From Khoudiadiopia massiliensis (lineage in GTDB: Bacteria; Bacillota; Clostridia; Tissierellales; Peptoniphilaceae), in the NCBI GenBank assembly GCA_900290095.1, contig OKQS01000002.1, forward strand, positions 1-64,000: a stretch of 64,000 nt of DNA. Reading direction: 5' to 3'. Both the position numbers and the translations under genes were made by a program. Shown here piece by piece: positions 1 through 7,999 of this stretch (its first letter is position 1; each line of letters begins with the position of its first letter). The notes under the pieces were generated by a model. That model worked only from the letters and a program-made list of their open reading frames with translations, had not been told where the DNA came from and did no database searches.

Positions 1-69
1 TCGTTCGACTTGCATGTGTTATGCACGCCGCCAGCGTTAATCCTGAGCCAGGATCAAACTCTCAAAAAA
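1..69 (-). rRNA. rrs: 16S ribosomal RNA, 5' end (partial)
   Basis: The reverse complement of the first 62 bases begins with the universal 27F primer site (AGAGTTTGATCCTGGCTCAG) and continues with the conserved GCTGGCGGCGTGC and ACACATGCAAGTCGAACG stretches of bacterial 16S rRNA. The gene runs off the left edge, so only the first few dozen nucleotides are here. The mature 5' end is placed near 69 by analogy with E. coli numbering (27F starts at position 8). The rRNA operon points in the same direction as the whiA operon upstream of it. Confidence 0.97.
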
Positions 70-181
70 AGTATTTGAGAGCCATTATTCTGACTCTATT
101 ATTTTTTGAATTATTAAACTCAAAGTTATTCACGTATTCATTTTTGAAAGGTTCGCGATCACTTGAAGAGTGATCTTTTTA

Positions 182-210
182 ATCGTAACACAAACTTTTT
201 TACATGTCAA
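182..210 (-). promoter_or_regulatory. rRNA operon promoter P2
   Basis: A second perfect TTGACA (205-210) is followed after 17 bases by TACGAT (182-187), preceded by TG in extended -10 position (TGTTACGAT). With P1 it makes the tandem promoter pair usual for Firmicute rRNA operons. The leader it would start carries a perfect 7-bp hairpin (157-175, GATCACT/AGTGATC) near the predicted start, then a CCTTTCAAAAATGAATA stretch resembling the boxA-type leader motif of clostridial rrn operons. The rest of 70-180 is AT-rich leader with no gene. Confidence 0.7.
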
Positions 211-276
211 CGAAAGTTTTAACTTTTTGAAGTTTTTTACTTTTATTTATTTGCTTTAGGTTTGTGCGACTTATAT

Positions 277-305
277 ATGTTACTAGCTCCGACATGCTTT
301 GTCAA
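277..305 (-). promoter_or_regulatory. rRNA operon promoter P1
   Basis: On the minus strand there is a perfect -35 TTGACA (300-305) and, after a 17-base spacer, a -10 TAACAT (277-282). It lies about 210 bases upstream of the 16S 5' end and immediately after the whiA-operon terminator. Confidence 0.7.
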
Positions 306-310
306 ATCTT

Positions 311-363
311 TTTAAAAAAATATCCCGATCCGAGAAATGGCTATATTATGCCTTCCGAACCGG
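311..363 (-). terminator. Terminator of the murB-rapZ-whiA operon
   Basis: On the minus strand a 10-bp stem (arms 354-363 and 323-332, CCCGGTTCGG with TCGGATCGGG, including G-U pairs) is followed by ATATTTTTTT. It sits between the whiA stop and rRNA promoter P1, insulating the two units. Confidence 0.7.
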
Positions 364-407
364 GTATTAATATTTTTATTATTTTTTTCTAAAAATTCTT
401 TTCATTT

Positions 408-1334
408 TTAAAGTTTATCAGATATTTCTTTTAATCTCTTGAGCCTGTGATTGACCCCTGACTTCCCCAGTTTCGGAGACATCTTTTCACCAAGCTCCTT
501 AAGGCTGGCCTCAGGATTTCTTAATCTGACATAGGCAACTTCCCTCAGGCTTTCCGGGAGCATATCCAAGCCCATCTTTGCAGCTATTTTATCTATATTT
601 TGGATCTGCACGGCAGATGCCTTAATCTGCTTATCGAAGTTGGCTGTCTCGGCATTTACCTGCCTATTAATATCGTTGCTGACTTCCTTGCTTATCCTTA
701 TGTTTTCCAGCTCCAGCATGGACTTGCCGGCGCCAACATCCACTAAAAAATTTGAGATGTTTTCCGAATCCTTTATGTAATACACCCGGTCATCATTTCT
801 CATTGTTTTCTTGAACTCAAGGCCCAGGACCTTGGCCACATATTCTAAGCATTGGCATTGCTGTGAATTTTTTAAAATTATCTCAAGATGATAAGATTTC
901 TCGGGATCCACAACCGATCCCGAAGCTAAAAAAGCCCCCCTGAGATAGGCCTTTGCATTCTTATCAGGATTTAGCCTGCTTAAAATATCTGCTACAGGAG
1001 CCTTTGCCCTGCCCATAATATCGAAGCCACTCTCCTCCAGGAAAACATCCAGGGCCTGGCCGCTCAGGCCGGTCCTATAAATTGGCTTAATTTGGAGATT
1101 GCTGTCGCTCCTTTCATAAACCTCAGGCTTGAACTTGTATAGTTTTTTCACAAGTTCTGTGACTCTTAAAATTACATCAGGATGCTCTGAGAAAAATCGC
1201 AAAGACAGCTCCCCCTCCTGCAGGGATACACCGGCATTTAAACCCGCCATCGTTGAGAGTTCGATCAGGGCTTCAATTTTTCTTTCAATTTTTAAAAGTG
1301 CAAGCTCACTTTTTACGTCATATGAAAAAGTCAC
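408..1334 (-). CDS. whiA: DNA-binding protein WhiA
   Basis: This is the conserved WhiA regulator of Gram-positive bacteria (308 aa, normal length), which influences cell division and chromosome segregation in Bacillus and sporulation genes in Streptomyces. The N-terminal two thirds are the degenerate LAGLIDADG-like fold (SYDVKSELALL at the start, YLRGAFLASGSV near the middle), and the last ~90 residues form the helix-turn-helix (LREVAYVRLRNPEASLKELG). I chose the GTG at 1332-1334 because GGGGAGG lies 6 bases upstream and the resulting VTFSYDVKSEL matches family starts; an upstream TTG at 1358 would put the ribosome-binding site inside the gene. It is the last gene of murB-rapZ-whiA. Confidence 0.95.
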   Translation of the reverse strand: MTFSYDVKSELALLKIERKIEALIELSTMAGLNAGVSLQEGELSLRFFSEHPDVILRVTELVKKLYKFKPEVYERSDSNLQIKPIYRTGLSGQALDVFLEESGFDIMGRAKAPVADILSRLNPDKNAKAYLRGAFLASGSVVDPEKSYHLEIILKNSQQCQCLEYVAKVLGLEFKKTMRNDDRVYYIKDSENISNFLVDVGAGKSMLELENIRISKEVSNDINRQVNAETANFDKQIKASAVQIQNIDKIAAKMGLDMLPESLREVAYVRLRNPEASLKELGEKMSPKLGKSGVNHRLKRLKEISDKL

Positions 1335-1371
1335 TGTCAGCCTCCCCGCCGGCTTCAATAAATCCTAAAGT

Positions 1372-2253
1372 CTAAAATGAGTCAGTTTCTCCAATTTTCC
1401 AAGAGGCCCTATCCCTATGGTAAATTTTTGCATGATGGCCATGGTCAATCAATATCTTGCCCATTGCTTCGGCTATAGCCACCGACCTATGTTGACCGCC
1501 GGTACAACCTATGCCGATAACCAGATTTCTCTTCCCCTCTTTATAATATAGTGGAATAAGGCTCTCAAGTAAATCTATGTATGTTGCCATGAATTTTTCC
1601 GCATCCGCATTTTTTAATACGTAGTCCCTAACTTTTTCATCCAAGCCGCTTAGTCTTTTGAGTTCCTGTACATAGTAGGGATTGGGCAAAAATCTAACGT
1701 CCATAACCAGATCGGCATCAAGGAGGATGCCCTTTTTATATCCGAATGAAGTAACGGAGATAAGCATGTCCCCTTCATCGTAATTTTTGTAATACCTGCC
1801 TTCGAGCTTTCTCTTGAGCTGGCCAAGAGTTAAATCGCTGGAGTCGATGACAATATCGGCCCTTCTCTTGACCGGATCCAGAAGAACCCTTTCCCTCTGT
1901 ATACCGTCATAAATATTGCCCATTTTATCAAGAGGATGGGGTCTCCTATGTTCCTTGTATCGCCGAATCAGGGATTCATCCGAGGCCTCCATAAAGAGAA
2001 TAGAGAGGTTGAAGTTGTTTTCCTGCAGAAAATCCAACATGTTCTTGAATTCCCTAAAAAATTCTCTTCCTCTAATATCTATTCCCACCGCAACCTTGGC
2101 CAGCGGCTCTGATGATTTGTCGGCAAGTTTTAAAAAAGCGGTCATAAGCTGGGGAGGAAGGTTATCAATACAAAAGTAATCAAGGTCTTCGAGAATTCTT
2201 ATGGCCGAACTTTTGCCAGCCCCGCTCATGCCTGTGACAATGACAATCTCCAT
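1372..2253 (-). CDS. rapZ: RapZ/YvcJ nucleotide-binding protein
   Basis: RapZ-family P-loop protein (293 aa). In E. coli RapZ is the RNase E adapter controlling glucosamine-6-phosphate synthase sRNAs; in Firmicutes the ortholog YvcJ binds and hydrolyses ATP/GTP and its role is less clear. The Walker A motif GMSGAGKS is at residues 8-15, and the C-terminal domain carries the family signature GCTGGQHRS (about 249-257). The start follows AAAGGA and lies 2 bases after the murB stop. In most Firmicutes yvcK/glmR stands between this gene and whiA; here whiA follows directly, after 37 bases. Confidence 0.95.
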   Translation of the reverse strand: MEIVIVTGMSGAGKSSAIRILEDLDYFCIDNLPPQLMTAFLKLADKSSEPLAKVAVGIDIRGREFFREFKNMLDFLQENNFNLSILFMEASDESLIRRYKEHRRPHPLDKMGNIYDGIQRERVLLDPVKRRADIVIDSSDLTLGQLKRKLEGRYYKNYDEGDMLISVTSFGYKKGILLDADLVMDVRFLPNPYYVQELKRLSGLDEKVRDYVLKNADAEKFMATYIDLLESLIPLYYKEGKRNLVIGIGCTGGQHRSVAIAEAMGKILIDHGHHAKIYHRDRASWKIGETDSF

Positions 2254-2255
2254 CT

Positions 2256-3167
2256 CTAGTCCTTTCCTATAATTCTTACCTCAGGTTCCAGGTCTATCCC
2301 AAACTTATCCTTAACCTTTTTCTGAACCATACCTATCAAATGAAGCACTTCCGAGGCCTTGGCGCCACCCTTGTTAATTAAGAATCCACAGTGCTTTTCA
2401 GAAACCTGGGCCTGCCCATAGCTTAGTCCTCTAAGGCCCGCATCATCTATGAGTTTTGAAGCATAGCCCCCGACCGGTCTCTTAAAGGTTGATCCCGCTG
2501 AAGGCTTGTCAAGTGGCTGCTTACCGGCCCTTCTTTTACTATAGTCCTCATATCTTGCCATAATTTCTTTAGGATCTCCCGGCTTAAGAGAAAAGTTAAC
2601 CCTCGAAATAATCAGACCTTCCCTCATCATGCGACTTGTCCTGTAAGCCATACCCATATCTTCAATGCCTATTTCCGATATCCGGCCGTCACGGTCTATA
2701 ACCCTCACGGACTCGATGACATCCTTCATTTCCCTTCCATAGGCACCGGCATTCATAATTGCTCCGCCGCCAACACTTCCGGGTATGCCCGACAGCTCCT
2801 CCATTCCTGTTAATCCCGCTTTAAAGCTCAGTAGGGAAACACTGTTTATTCCGGCTCCGGCTTCGGCACTCAGCTTATTGCCCTCAATCCAGCAGTCTGA
2901 ATATTTGGGTCCCAATATAAGGCAAACCCCGTCCATTCCCCCATCCTTAACTAAAATATTGGAGCCTCTTCCAAAAACATAGTAAGGGATTTTTTCGCAG
3001 TTCATATATCTGATTAGCCTCACAAGCTCCTTTTCGCTCGTGGGTTCCAAGAGCAGCTCGGCCGGCCCTCCGATTTTAAAGCTGGTATGTTCTGACAAAG
3101 GGACATTTTCTCTACAGATGCCGTAAGCACCATTCATAAGTTCCTTTTTACGGTTCTCCTCGATCAT
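2256..3167 (-). CDS. murB: UDP-N-acetylmuramate dehydrogenase MurB
   Basis: MurB (303 aa) reduces UDP-GlcNAc-enolpyruvate to UDP-MurNAc in the cytoplasm, the second committed step of peptidoglycan precursor synthesis, using FAD and NADPH. The FAD-binding stretches GRGSNILV and GIPGSVGGGAIMNAGAYG are clear, the catalytic-serine region reads SAGSTFKRP, and the C-terminus keeps EPEVRIIG. The length and the lack of the extra Tyr loop fit the type II (Gram-positive) form. GGGAGG at 3174-3179 fixes the start. It is the first gene of murB-rapZ-whiA, a common Clostridia arrangement linking wall synthesis with cell-cycle regulators. Confidence 0.95.
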   Translation of the reverse strand: MIEENRKKELMNGAYGICRENVPLSEHTSFKIGGPAELLLEPTSEKELVRLIRYMNCEKIPYYVFGRGSNILVKDGGMDGVCLILGPKYSDCWIEGNKLSAEAGAGINSVSLLSFKAGLTGMEELSGIPGSVGGGAIMNAGAYGREMKDVIESVRVIDRDGRISEIGIEDMGMAYRTSRMMREGLIISRVNFSLKPGDPKEIMARYEDYSKRRAGKQPLDKPSAGSTFKRPVGGYASKLIDDAGLRGLSYGQAQVSEKHCGFLINKGGAKASEVLHLIGMVQKKVKDKFGIDLEPEVRIIGKD

Positions 3168-3239
3168 AATATCCTCCCAATATGAAAATTAATATCATAA
3201 ATTAATTCAGTTCCATAAATTCACTTATTGTTTACCCAA

Positions 3240-3245
3240 ATTATA
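3240..3245 (-). promoter_or_regulatory. -10 box of the murB operon (candidate)
   Basis: A perfect TATAAT lies about 73 bases upstream of the murB start on the minus strand, just past the PFOR terminator. The matching -35 region is poor, so only the -10 is offered. Confidence 0.4.
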
Positions 3246-3265
3246 CAAACGGAAGATAAAAAATC

Positions 3266-3310
3266 ACAAAAAGAAAGGGCCGCCGACGGTAAATCCGCCC
3301 GCAGCCCCTT
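3266..3310 (-). terminator. Terminator after PFOR
   Basis: Downstream of the PFOR stop the minus strand forms a GC-rich stem (arms within 3275-3310, AAGGG...CCCTT with one bulge and one mismatch) followed by TTTCTTTTT. Confidence 0.75.
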
Positions 3311-3342
3311 AGTCTACTTATTTATTTTCCTAGCTTTCGAGT

Positions 3343-6300
3343 TTATTCCTCTGCAGCTAATTTTACATACTTCTGATAACGATCCTTGGCCACCTTTTCA
3401 GCTGCCGCATAAAGTTCTTCAGCCGCTTCGGGGAAGTTTCTCTTCAGTGAAGAGTAACGTACTTCTCCTTGGAGGAATTCCTGGAAATCACCTGTCGGCT
3501 CTTTTGAGTCAAGCTGGAAGGGGTTCTTGCCCTCTTCAGCCAGGCGTGGATCGTATCTCCACAGGTGCCAATATCCTGCTTCAACAGCCTGTTTCTCACG
3601 GTACTGGGACTTGCCCATTCCTATACGGATACCGTGGTTAATGCATGGTGCATAGGCTATGATCAATGAAGGTCCGTTGTATGATTCAGCTTCTTTTATT
3701 GCCTTGATAGTCTGGCTCTGGTTTGCTCCCATAGCGATCTGTGCTACGTAAACATAACCGTAGGAAGCCTGCATCAAGCCGAGGTCCTTGGACTGAACAC
3801 GCTTACCTGCTGCAGCAAACTGAGCTACTGCTGCAAGCGGAGTAGCCTTGGATGACTGACCGCCCGTATTGGAGTAAACTTCAGTATTCATTACAAGGAT
3901 ATTGATATCTTTTCCTGAAGCCAGGACATGGTCGAGTCCGCCGTATCCAATATCGTAGGCCCAACCGTCACCGCCGAAGATCCAGTTCGACTTTTTGATC
4001 ATGAAGTCTTTAAGATCAAGAATTTCATCTACCAACTTCTGACCCTCTTCATTATCAACCTTTTCTTCCTTGTTGTTCAGAATATCAACTGTAGCCTCTT
4101 TCGAAGCCTTGTAATCTGTTTTTCCTTCTTCCCAAGCATCGAAGAGCTCGTTCCACTTGCTGTCAATGCCGAGTTCCTTGAAGGCTTTCATCTTATTAGA
4201 GATGAGGTTTCTGTTAGATTCATTGGCAAGCAACATACCGTAACCATACTCTGCGGCATCCTCAAAGAGTGAGTTGCCCCATGCAGGTCCACAACCCTCT
4301 GCATTTGTTGTATATGGAGTTGAGGGTGCTGAAGCGCCCCAAATTGATGAGCATCCTGTGGCGTTTGCTATCTGCATGCGATCACCAAACAGCTGTGTGA
4401 TCAGGCGTGCGTAAGGTGTTTCTCCACAACCTGCACATGCGCCTGAGAATTCAAGCAGGGGCTGGACAAATTGTGAACCCTTGACGGTATCACGATCCCA
4501 AAGATCCGGCTTATTTGTAACCTCGTTAAAGGCATATTCCCAGAAGCCTTTTTCCTTCTCGACTTCCTCTTCAAGCGGCTTCATTACAAGAGCCTTCTTT
4601 GGTGCCGGACATACGTCTGCACAGTTTCCGCAGCCTGTACAATCCAATTGCGAAACCTGGATACGGAAATTGAGGCCGGCTAATTTCTTGCCCATGGCCT
4701 TCTTTACTTCAAAGCCTTCCGGTGCTTTTTCTGTCTCTTCTTCATCGAGCAGGAAGGGACGGATTACTGCATGAGGACATACATATGCGCACTGGTTACA
4801 CTGGATACAATTATCAATCTGCCATTCAGGGACATAGAGAGCTATGCCACGTTTTTCATAGGCTGATGTTCCGTTGTCCCAATGTCCATCTACCCTATCA
4901 GCAAAGGCTGATACCGGCAATTTTCCACCCTGATGGTGGAGCATGGGCATGATGACCTTTTCGATGAATTCGGGCACATCGGCTTCGTCTCTCGCATCAT
5001 CTTCAACAGTCTTCCACTCTTCAGGAACGTCAATCTTTACAAGCGAGTCAATTCCCTTATCCACAGCGGCATAGTTCATATTGACAATGTCCTCGCCCTT
5101 GTGGCCGTATGACTTGTATATTGATTTTTTAAGGTGATCCACAGCCTCCTCAATCGGCAGAACGCCCGAGAGTTTAAAGAAAGCTGACTGGATAATCATA
5201 TTTGTACGATTTCCGAGACCAATTTCCTGTGCTATTTTTGAAGCATTGATTATATAAAACTCAATGTTTTTATTTGCAATATAGCGTTTAAGCTCAGCAG
5301 GCAGGTGGGAGTCAAGCTCTTCAGGGCTCCATGTTGTATTCAACAGGAAGCGGCCGCCCTCTTTCAAGCCTTCCAAGAGTTCATACTGATATACATATGC
5401 CTGCTTGGAGCATGAAATGAAATCCGACTCATCCAATAGATATGTTGATCTGATGGGGTTCTTACCGAAGCGCAGGTGAGATACCGTCAAGCCGCCGGAC
5501 TTCTTTGAATCGTAGTCGAAGTAGCCCTGAGCATACATGTCTGTGTTATCACCGATAATCTTGATGGCCTGTTTGTTGGCTCCAACAGTACCGTCTGATC
5601 CGAAGCCCCAGAACTTGCAGCGGGTTGTTCCCTCTTCACGAATGTGGAGTTCTTCAGACATATCAAGTGATGTATTTGTAAGATCATCAACTATACCGAT
5701 GGTGAAATGGTTCTTGGGTTCTGCACTGAAGAGGTTCTTCCATACTGAAAGCAGAACTGTCGGTGTGACATCTGAAGAGCCCATTCCGTAACGTCCGCCG
5801 ACAACCAGAGGATGGCGGTCTGTATTATAAAATGCTGACTGAACATCAAGATACAGAGGTTCGCCTATTGCGCCCTTTTCCTTGGTTCTGTCAAGAACGG
5901 CAATTTTCTTTGCTGTTTTCGGAACCGCTTTAAGGAACTGTTCTGTTGCAAATGGACGATATAAACGTACTTTTACAATTCCGACCTTATGGTCTTTGTC
6001 ATTTGCCTGAAGCCAGTCAACTACCTCTTCCATAGCATCACATGCTGAGCCCATAAGAACGGTTACATATTCAGCATCTTCAGCGCCGTAATAGTCGAAG
6101 AGGTGGTATGAACGTCCGGTTTTTTCCGAAACTTCCTTCATATATTTTTCTACAACCGGAACTACGTCGATGTAGGCCTGGTTTGAGGCTTCCAGGTTTT
6201 GGAAGAAGATGTACGGATCCTGGGCAGTTCCCATTGTCTTGGGATGGTGGGAATTCATAGCGTTGTTTCTGAATCTCTCAACGGCTTCAAAGTCCACCAT

Positions 6301-6879
6301 GTCTGCCAGGTCTTTGTAATCCCAAATCTGAATCTTGTTTATCTCATGAGAAGTACGGAATCCGTCAAAGAAGTGACAGAAGGGCAAGCTTGCCTCAATA
6401 GCTGAAAGGTGAGCTACAGCTGCAAGGTCCATAGCTTCCTGAACAGATGATGAGCATAAAAATGCGAAGCCTGTCATACGTGCGGAGTTTACATCGGAAT
6501 GATCTCCGTAGATTGATAGGGCATGAGAAGCAACGGCCCTAGCTGCTACATGGAATACTCCGGGAAGATGTTCGCCGGCAATTTTATACATATCCGGGAT
6601 CATCAGGAGAAGTCCCTGAGAAGCTGTGTATGTAGTGGTCAGAGCCCCCGAAGCCAAGGATCCGTGAGTTGCACCGGCAGCACCCGCTTCCGACTGCATC
6701 TCAACAACATTAACCGTGTTTCCGAAAACATTCTTCTTCCCATTGGCCGCCCATGTGTCCACATGCTCAGGCATGGGAGAAGACGGAGTAATGGGATAGA
6801 TAGTAGCGACCTCTGTGAAGGCATACGAAACATAAGCAGCAGCTTCGTTACCATCCATGGTCTTGAAAATTTTTGCCAT
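3343..6879 (-). CDS. nifJ: Pyruvate:ferredoxin (flavodoxin) oxidoreductase
   Basis: Single-chain homodimeric PFOR (1178 aa, full length). It oxidises pyruvate with CoA to acetyl-CoA and CO2, reducing ferredoxin, and is the central oxygen-sensitive step of anaerobic fermentation. The N-terminus has the pyrimidine-binding domain (YPITPSSPM at about 28-36). Two ferredoxin-type 4Fe-4S motifs stand near 690-755 (CIQCNQCAYVCP, CTGCGNCADVCP). The C-terminal thiamine-diphosphate domain holds CAGCGETPY, which provides proximal cluster cysteines, and GDGWAYDIGYGGLDH. GGAGGT stands 5 bases before the ATG. The gene is monocistronic by its own promoter and terminator, and its leader carries a structured element (6910-6953). 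Confidence 0.98.
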   Translation of the reverse strand: MAKIFKTMDGNEAAAYVSYAFTEVATIYPITPSSPMPEHVDTWAANGKKNVFGNTVNVVEMQSEAGAAGATHGSLASGALTTTYTASQGLLLMIPDMYKIAGEHLPGVFHVAARAVASHALSIYGDHSDVNSARMTGFAFLCSSSVQEAMDLAAVAHLSAIEASLPFCHFFDGFRTSHEINKIQIWDYKDLADMVDFEAVERFRNNAMNSHHPKTMGTAQDPYIFFQNLEASNQAYIDVVPVVEKYMKEVSEKTGRSYHLFDYYGAEDAEYVTVLMGSACDAMEEVVDWLQANDKDHKVGIVKVRLYRPFATEQFLKAVPKTAKKIAVLDRTKEKGAIGEPLYLDVQSAFYNTDRHPLVVGGRYGMGSSDVTPTVLLSVWKNLFSAEPKNHFTIGIVDDLTNTSLDMSEELHIREEGTTRCKFWGFGSDGTVGANKQAIKIIGDNTDMYAQGYFDYDSKKSGGLTVSHLRFGKNPIRSTYLLDESDFISCSKQAYVYQYELLEGLKEGGRFLLNTTWSPEELDSHLPAELKRYIANKNIEFYIINASKIAQEIGLGNRTNMIIQSAFFKLSGVLPIEEAVDHLKKSIYKSYGHKGEDIVNMNYAAVDKGIDSLVKIDVPEEWKTVEDDARDEADVPEFIEKVIMPMLHHQGGKLPVSAFADRVDGHWDNGTSAYEKRGIALYVPEWQIDNCIQCNQCAYVCPHAVIRPFLLDEEETEKAPEGFEVKKAMGKKLAGLNFRIQVSQLDCTGCGNCADVCPAPKKALVMKPLEEEVEKEKGFWEYAFNEVTNKPDLWDRDTVKGSQFVQPLLEFSGACAGCGETPYARLITQLFGDRMQIANATGCSSIWGASAPSTPYTTNAEGCGPAWGNSLFEDAAEYGYGMLLANESNRNLISNKMKAFKELGIDSKWNELFDAWEEGKTDYKASKEATVDILNNKEEKVDNEEGQKLVDEILDLKDFMIKKSNWIFGGDGWAYDIGYGGLDHVLASGKDINILVMNTEVYSNTGGQSSKATPLAAVAQFAAAGKRVQSKDLGLMQASYGYVYVAQIAMGANQSQTIKAIKEAESYNGPSLIIAYAPCINHGIRIGMGKSQYREKQAVEAGYWHLWRYDPRLAEEGKNPFQLDSKEPTGDFQEFLQGEVRYSSLKRNFPEAAEELYAAAEKVAKDRYQKYVKLAAEE

Positions 6880-6909
6880 ATTACCTCCTATAATTAAACT
6901 TAATCAGCG

Positions 6910-6953
6910 GTGCGACCTTTAAATCAAAGGTTTTCTCCCTTTTCAGGGCGCAC
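6910..6953 (-). ncRNA. Three-way-junction RNA element in the PFOR leader (candidate)
   Basis: Read on the minus strand, these 44 bases fold without a mismatch into a three-way junction. P1 is GTGCG/CGCAC (6949-6953 with 6910-6914). P2 is CCCT-GAAA-AGGG with a GNRA tetraloop (6937-6948). P3 is ACCTTT-GATTT-AAAGGT (6915-6931). The only unpaired junction segment is AGAAA between P2 and P3. It lies in the ~100-base leader between promoter and start codon. The P3 strand ACCTTT could alternatively pair with the ribosome-binding site GGAGGT (4 Watson-Crick and 2 G-U pairs), which would give a switch. I do not recognise it as a known riboswitch class. Confidence 0.5.
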
Positions 6954-6988
6954 TTTAGCCTCATAAAATATGCAACCATCTACAGTTA

Positions 6989-7017
6989 AGTATAGCCCTA
7001 GTGGGGTCGGTCGTCAA
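6989..7017 (-). promoter_or_regulatory. PFOR promoter
   Basis: Minus-strand -35 TTGACG (7012-7017), 17-base spacer, -10 TATACT (6989-6994). It starts a leader of about 100 bases before the PFOR ATG and overlaps the end of the hprK unit. Confidence 0.8.
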
Positions 7018-7045
7018 ACAATACACCCGGCCTAAAAGCCTGATG

Positions 7046-7999
7046 TTATTGGCCTTTTGAATGTAAATTGGCCTCTTCTATAAGCCTCTGATTCAGGTCG
7101 ACAGCCGCATTATATCCCATCTTTTTCTGCCTGTTGTTTCTTACTGCAACCTCTATGATCATGGCTATGTTACGGCCCGGTTTTACCGGAACCACTATTT
7201 GAGGTACCCTGACCCCAAGAATATGGGTGAAAGAATCGGTCAGGCCCAGCCTGTCATATTCTTTGCTGTTATCCCAGGACTCAAGCTCTATTACCATCTC
7301 TATCTCCGACTCTTCCTTGACTGAACCTATACCGTAAAGACGTCTTATGTCCAAAATTCCCAGACCCCTGATTTCCATAAAATGCCTTATATTCTCCGGA
7401 GCCTCACCGATAAGCTTGTTGTCTATTTGCCTTACATTGACAACATCGTCGGCAACCAGACGGTGGCCCCGTATTACAAGGTCAAGGCCCGTCTCCGACT
7501 TACCTACAGATGACTTGCCCCTTATTAAAACTCCGGTGCCGAAGACCTCCATTAATCCGGCATGTAGTGTGGTTTCCGGAGCCATGAGTTCTTCAAGGAC
7601 CCGATTCAGATCTGCGATCAGCTTGGTTGTGGGCAGGGGAGACCTTAGGACGGTCTTATTATAGTAATCGGCAAGGTCCAGTATATCCTGAGTTATTGAT
7701 TGGTTATATGAATAGATAAGGGCCGGTATGGGATAGGAAAAGATCCCCCTGAACCGCTCATACCTTAGTCCGGGATCCATCTGCATATAGAATATGTACT
7801 CAACACGGCCTATTACCTGCAACCTGGACCATGAAAAATTTTCCATAAAACCCGAAAGCTGAAGTCCCGGGCGGTTGAGGTCCCCCTCGGTCAACATTAT
7901 AGAGTCAAAGTCACTGCTTTTTGAAACAATTTCCAGACCCATGTGCTCGACCAGGTCCGCCAGCTTAACGGTTTTATTTGGCTGTTCCTGTTCGCTCAT
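7046..7999 (-). CDS. hprK: HPr kinase/phosphorylase
   Basis: HprK (317 aa) phosphorylates and dephosphorylates HPr on Ser46, the master signal for carbon catabolite repression in Firmicutes. The N-terminal domain (~1-130) is followed by the P-loop KSSVGKSETG (about 157-166), then HRLVADDVV, and the C-terminal signature with VAVRNNRQKKMG. The P-loop departs slightly from the usual GxSGxGKSE (Ser-Ser-Val instead of Ser-Gly-Ile/Val) but keeps Gly-Lys-Ser. The ATG overlaps the uvrC end by 26 bases with GGAGG 6 bases before it, so the two are translated from one message. HPr and CcpA are not in the window. Confidence 0.93.
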   Translation of the reverse strand: MSEQEQPNKTVKLADLVEHMGLEIVSKSSDFDSIMLTEGDLNRPGLQLSGFMENFSWSRLQVIGRVEYIFYMQMDPGLRYERFRGIFSYPIPALIYSYNQSITQDILDLADYYNKTVLRSPLPTTKLIADLNRVLEELMAPETTLHAGLMEVFGTGVLIRGKSSVGKSETGLDLVIRGHRLVADDVVNVRQIDNKLIGEAPENIRHFMEIRGLGILDIRRLYGIGSVKEESEIEMVIELESWDNSKEYDRLGLTDSFTHILGVRVPQIVVPVKPGRNIAMIIEVAVRNNRQKKMGYNAAVDLNQRLIEEANLHSKGQ

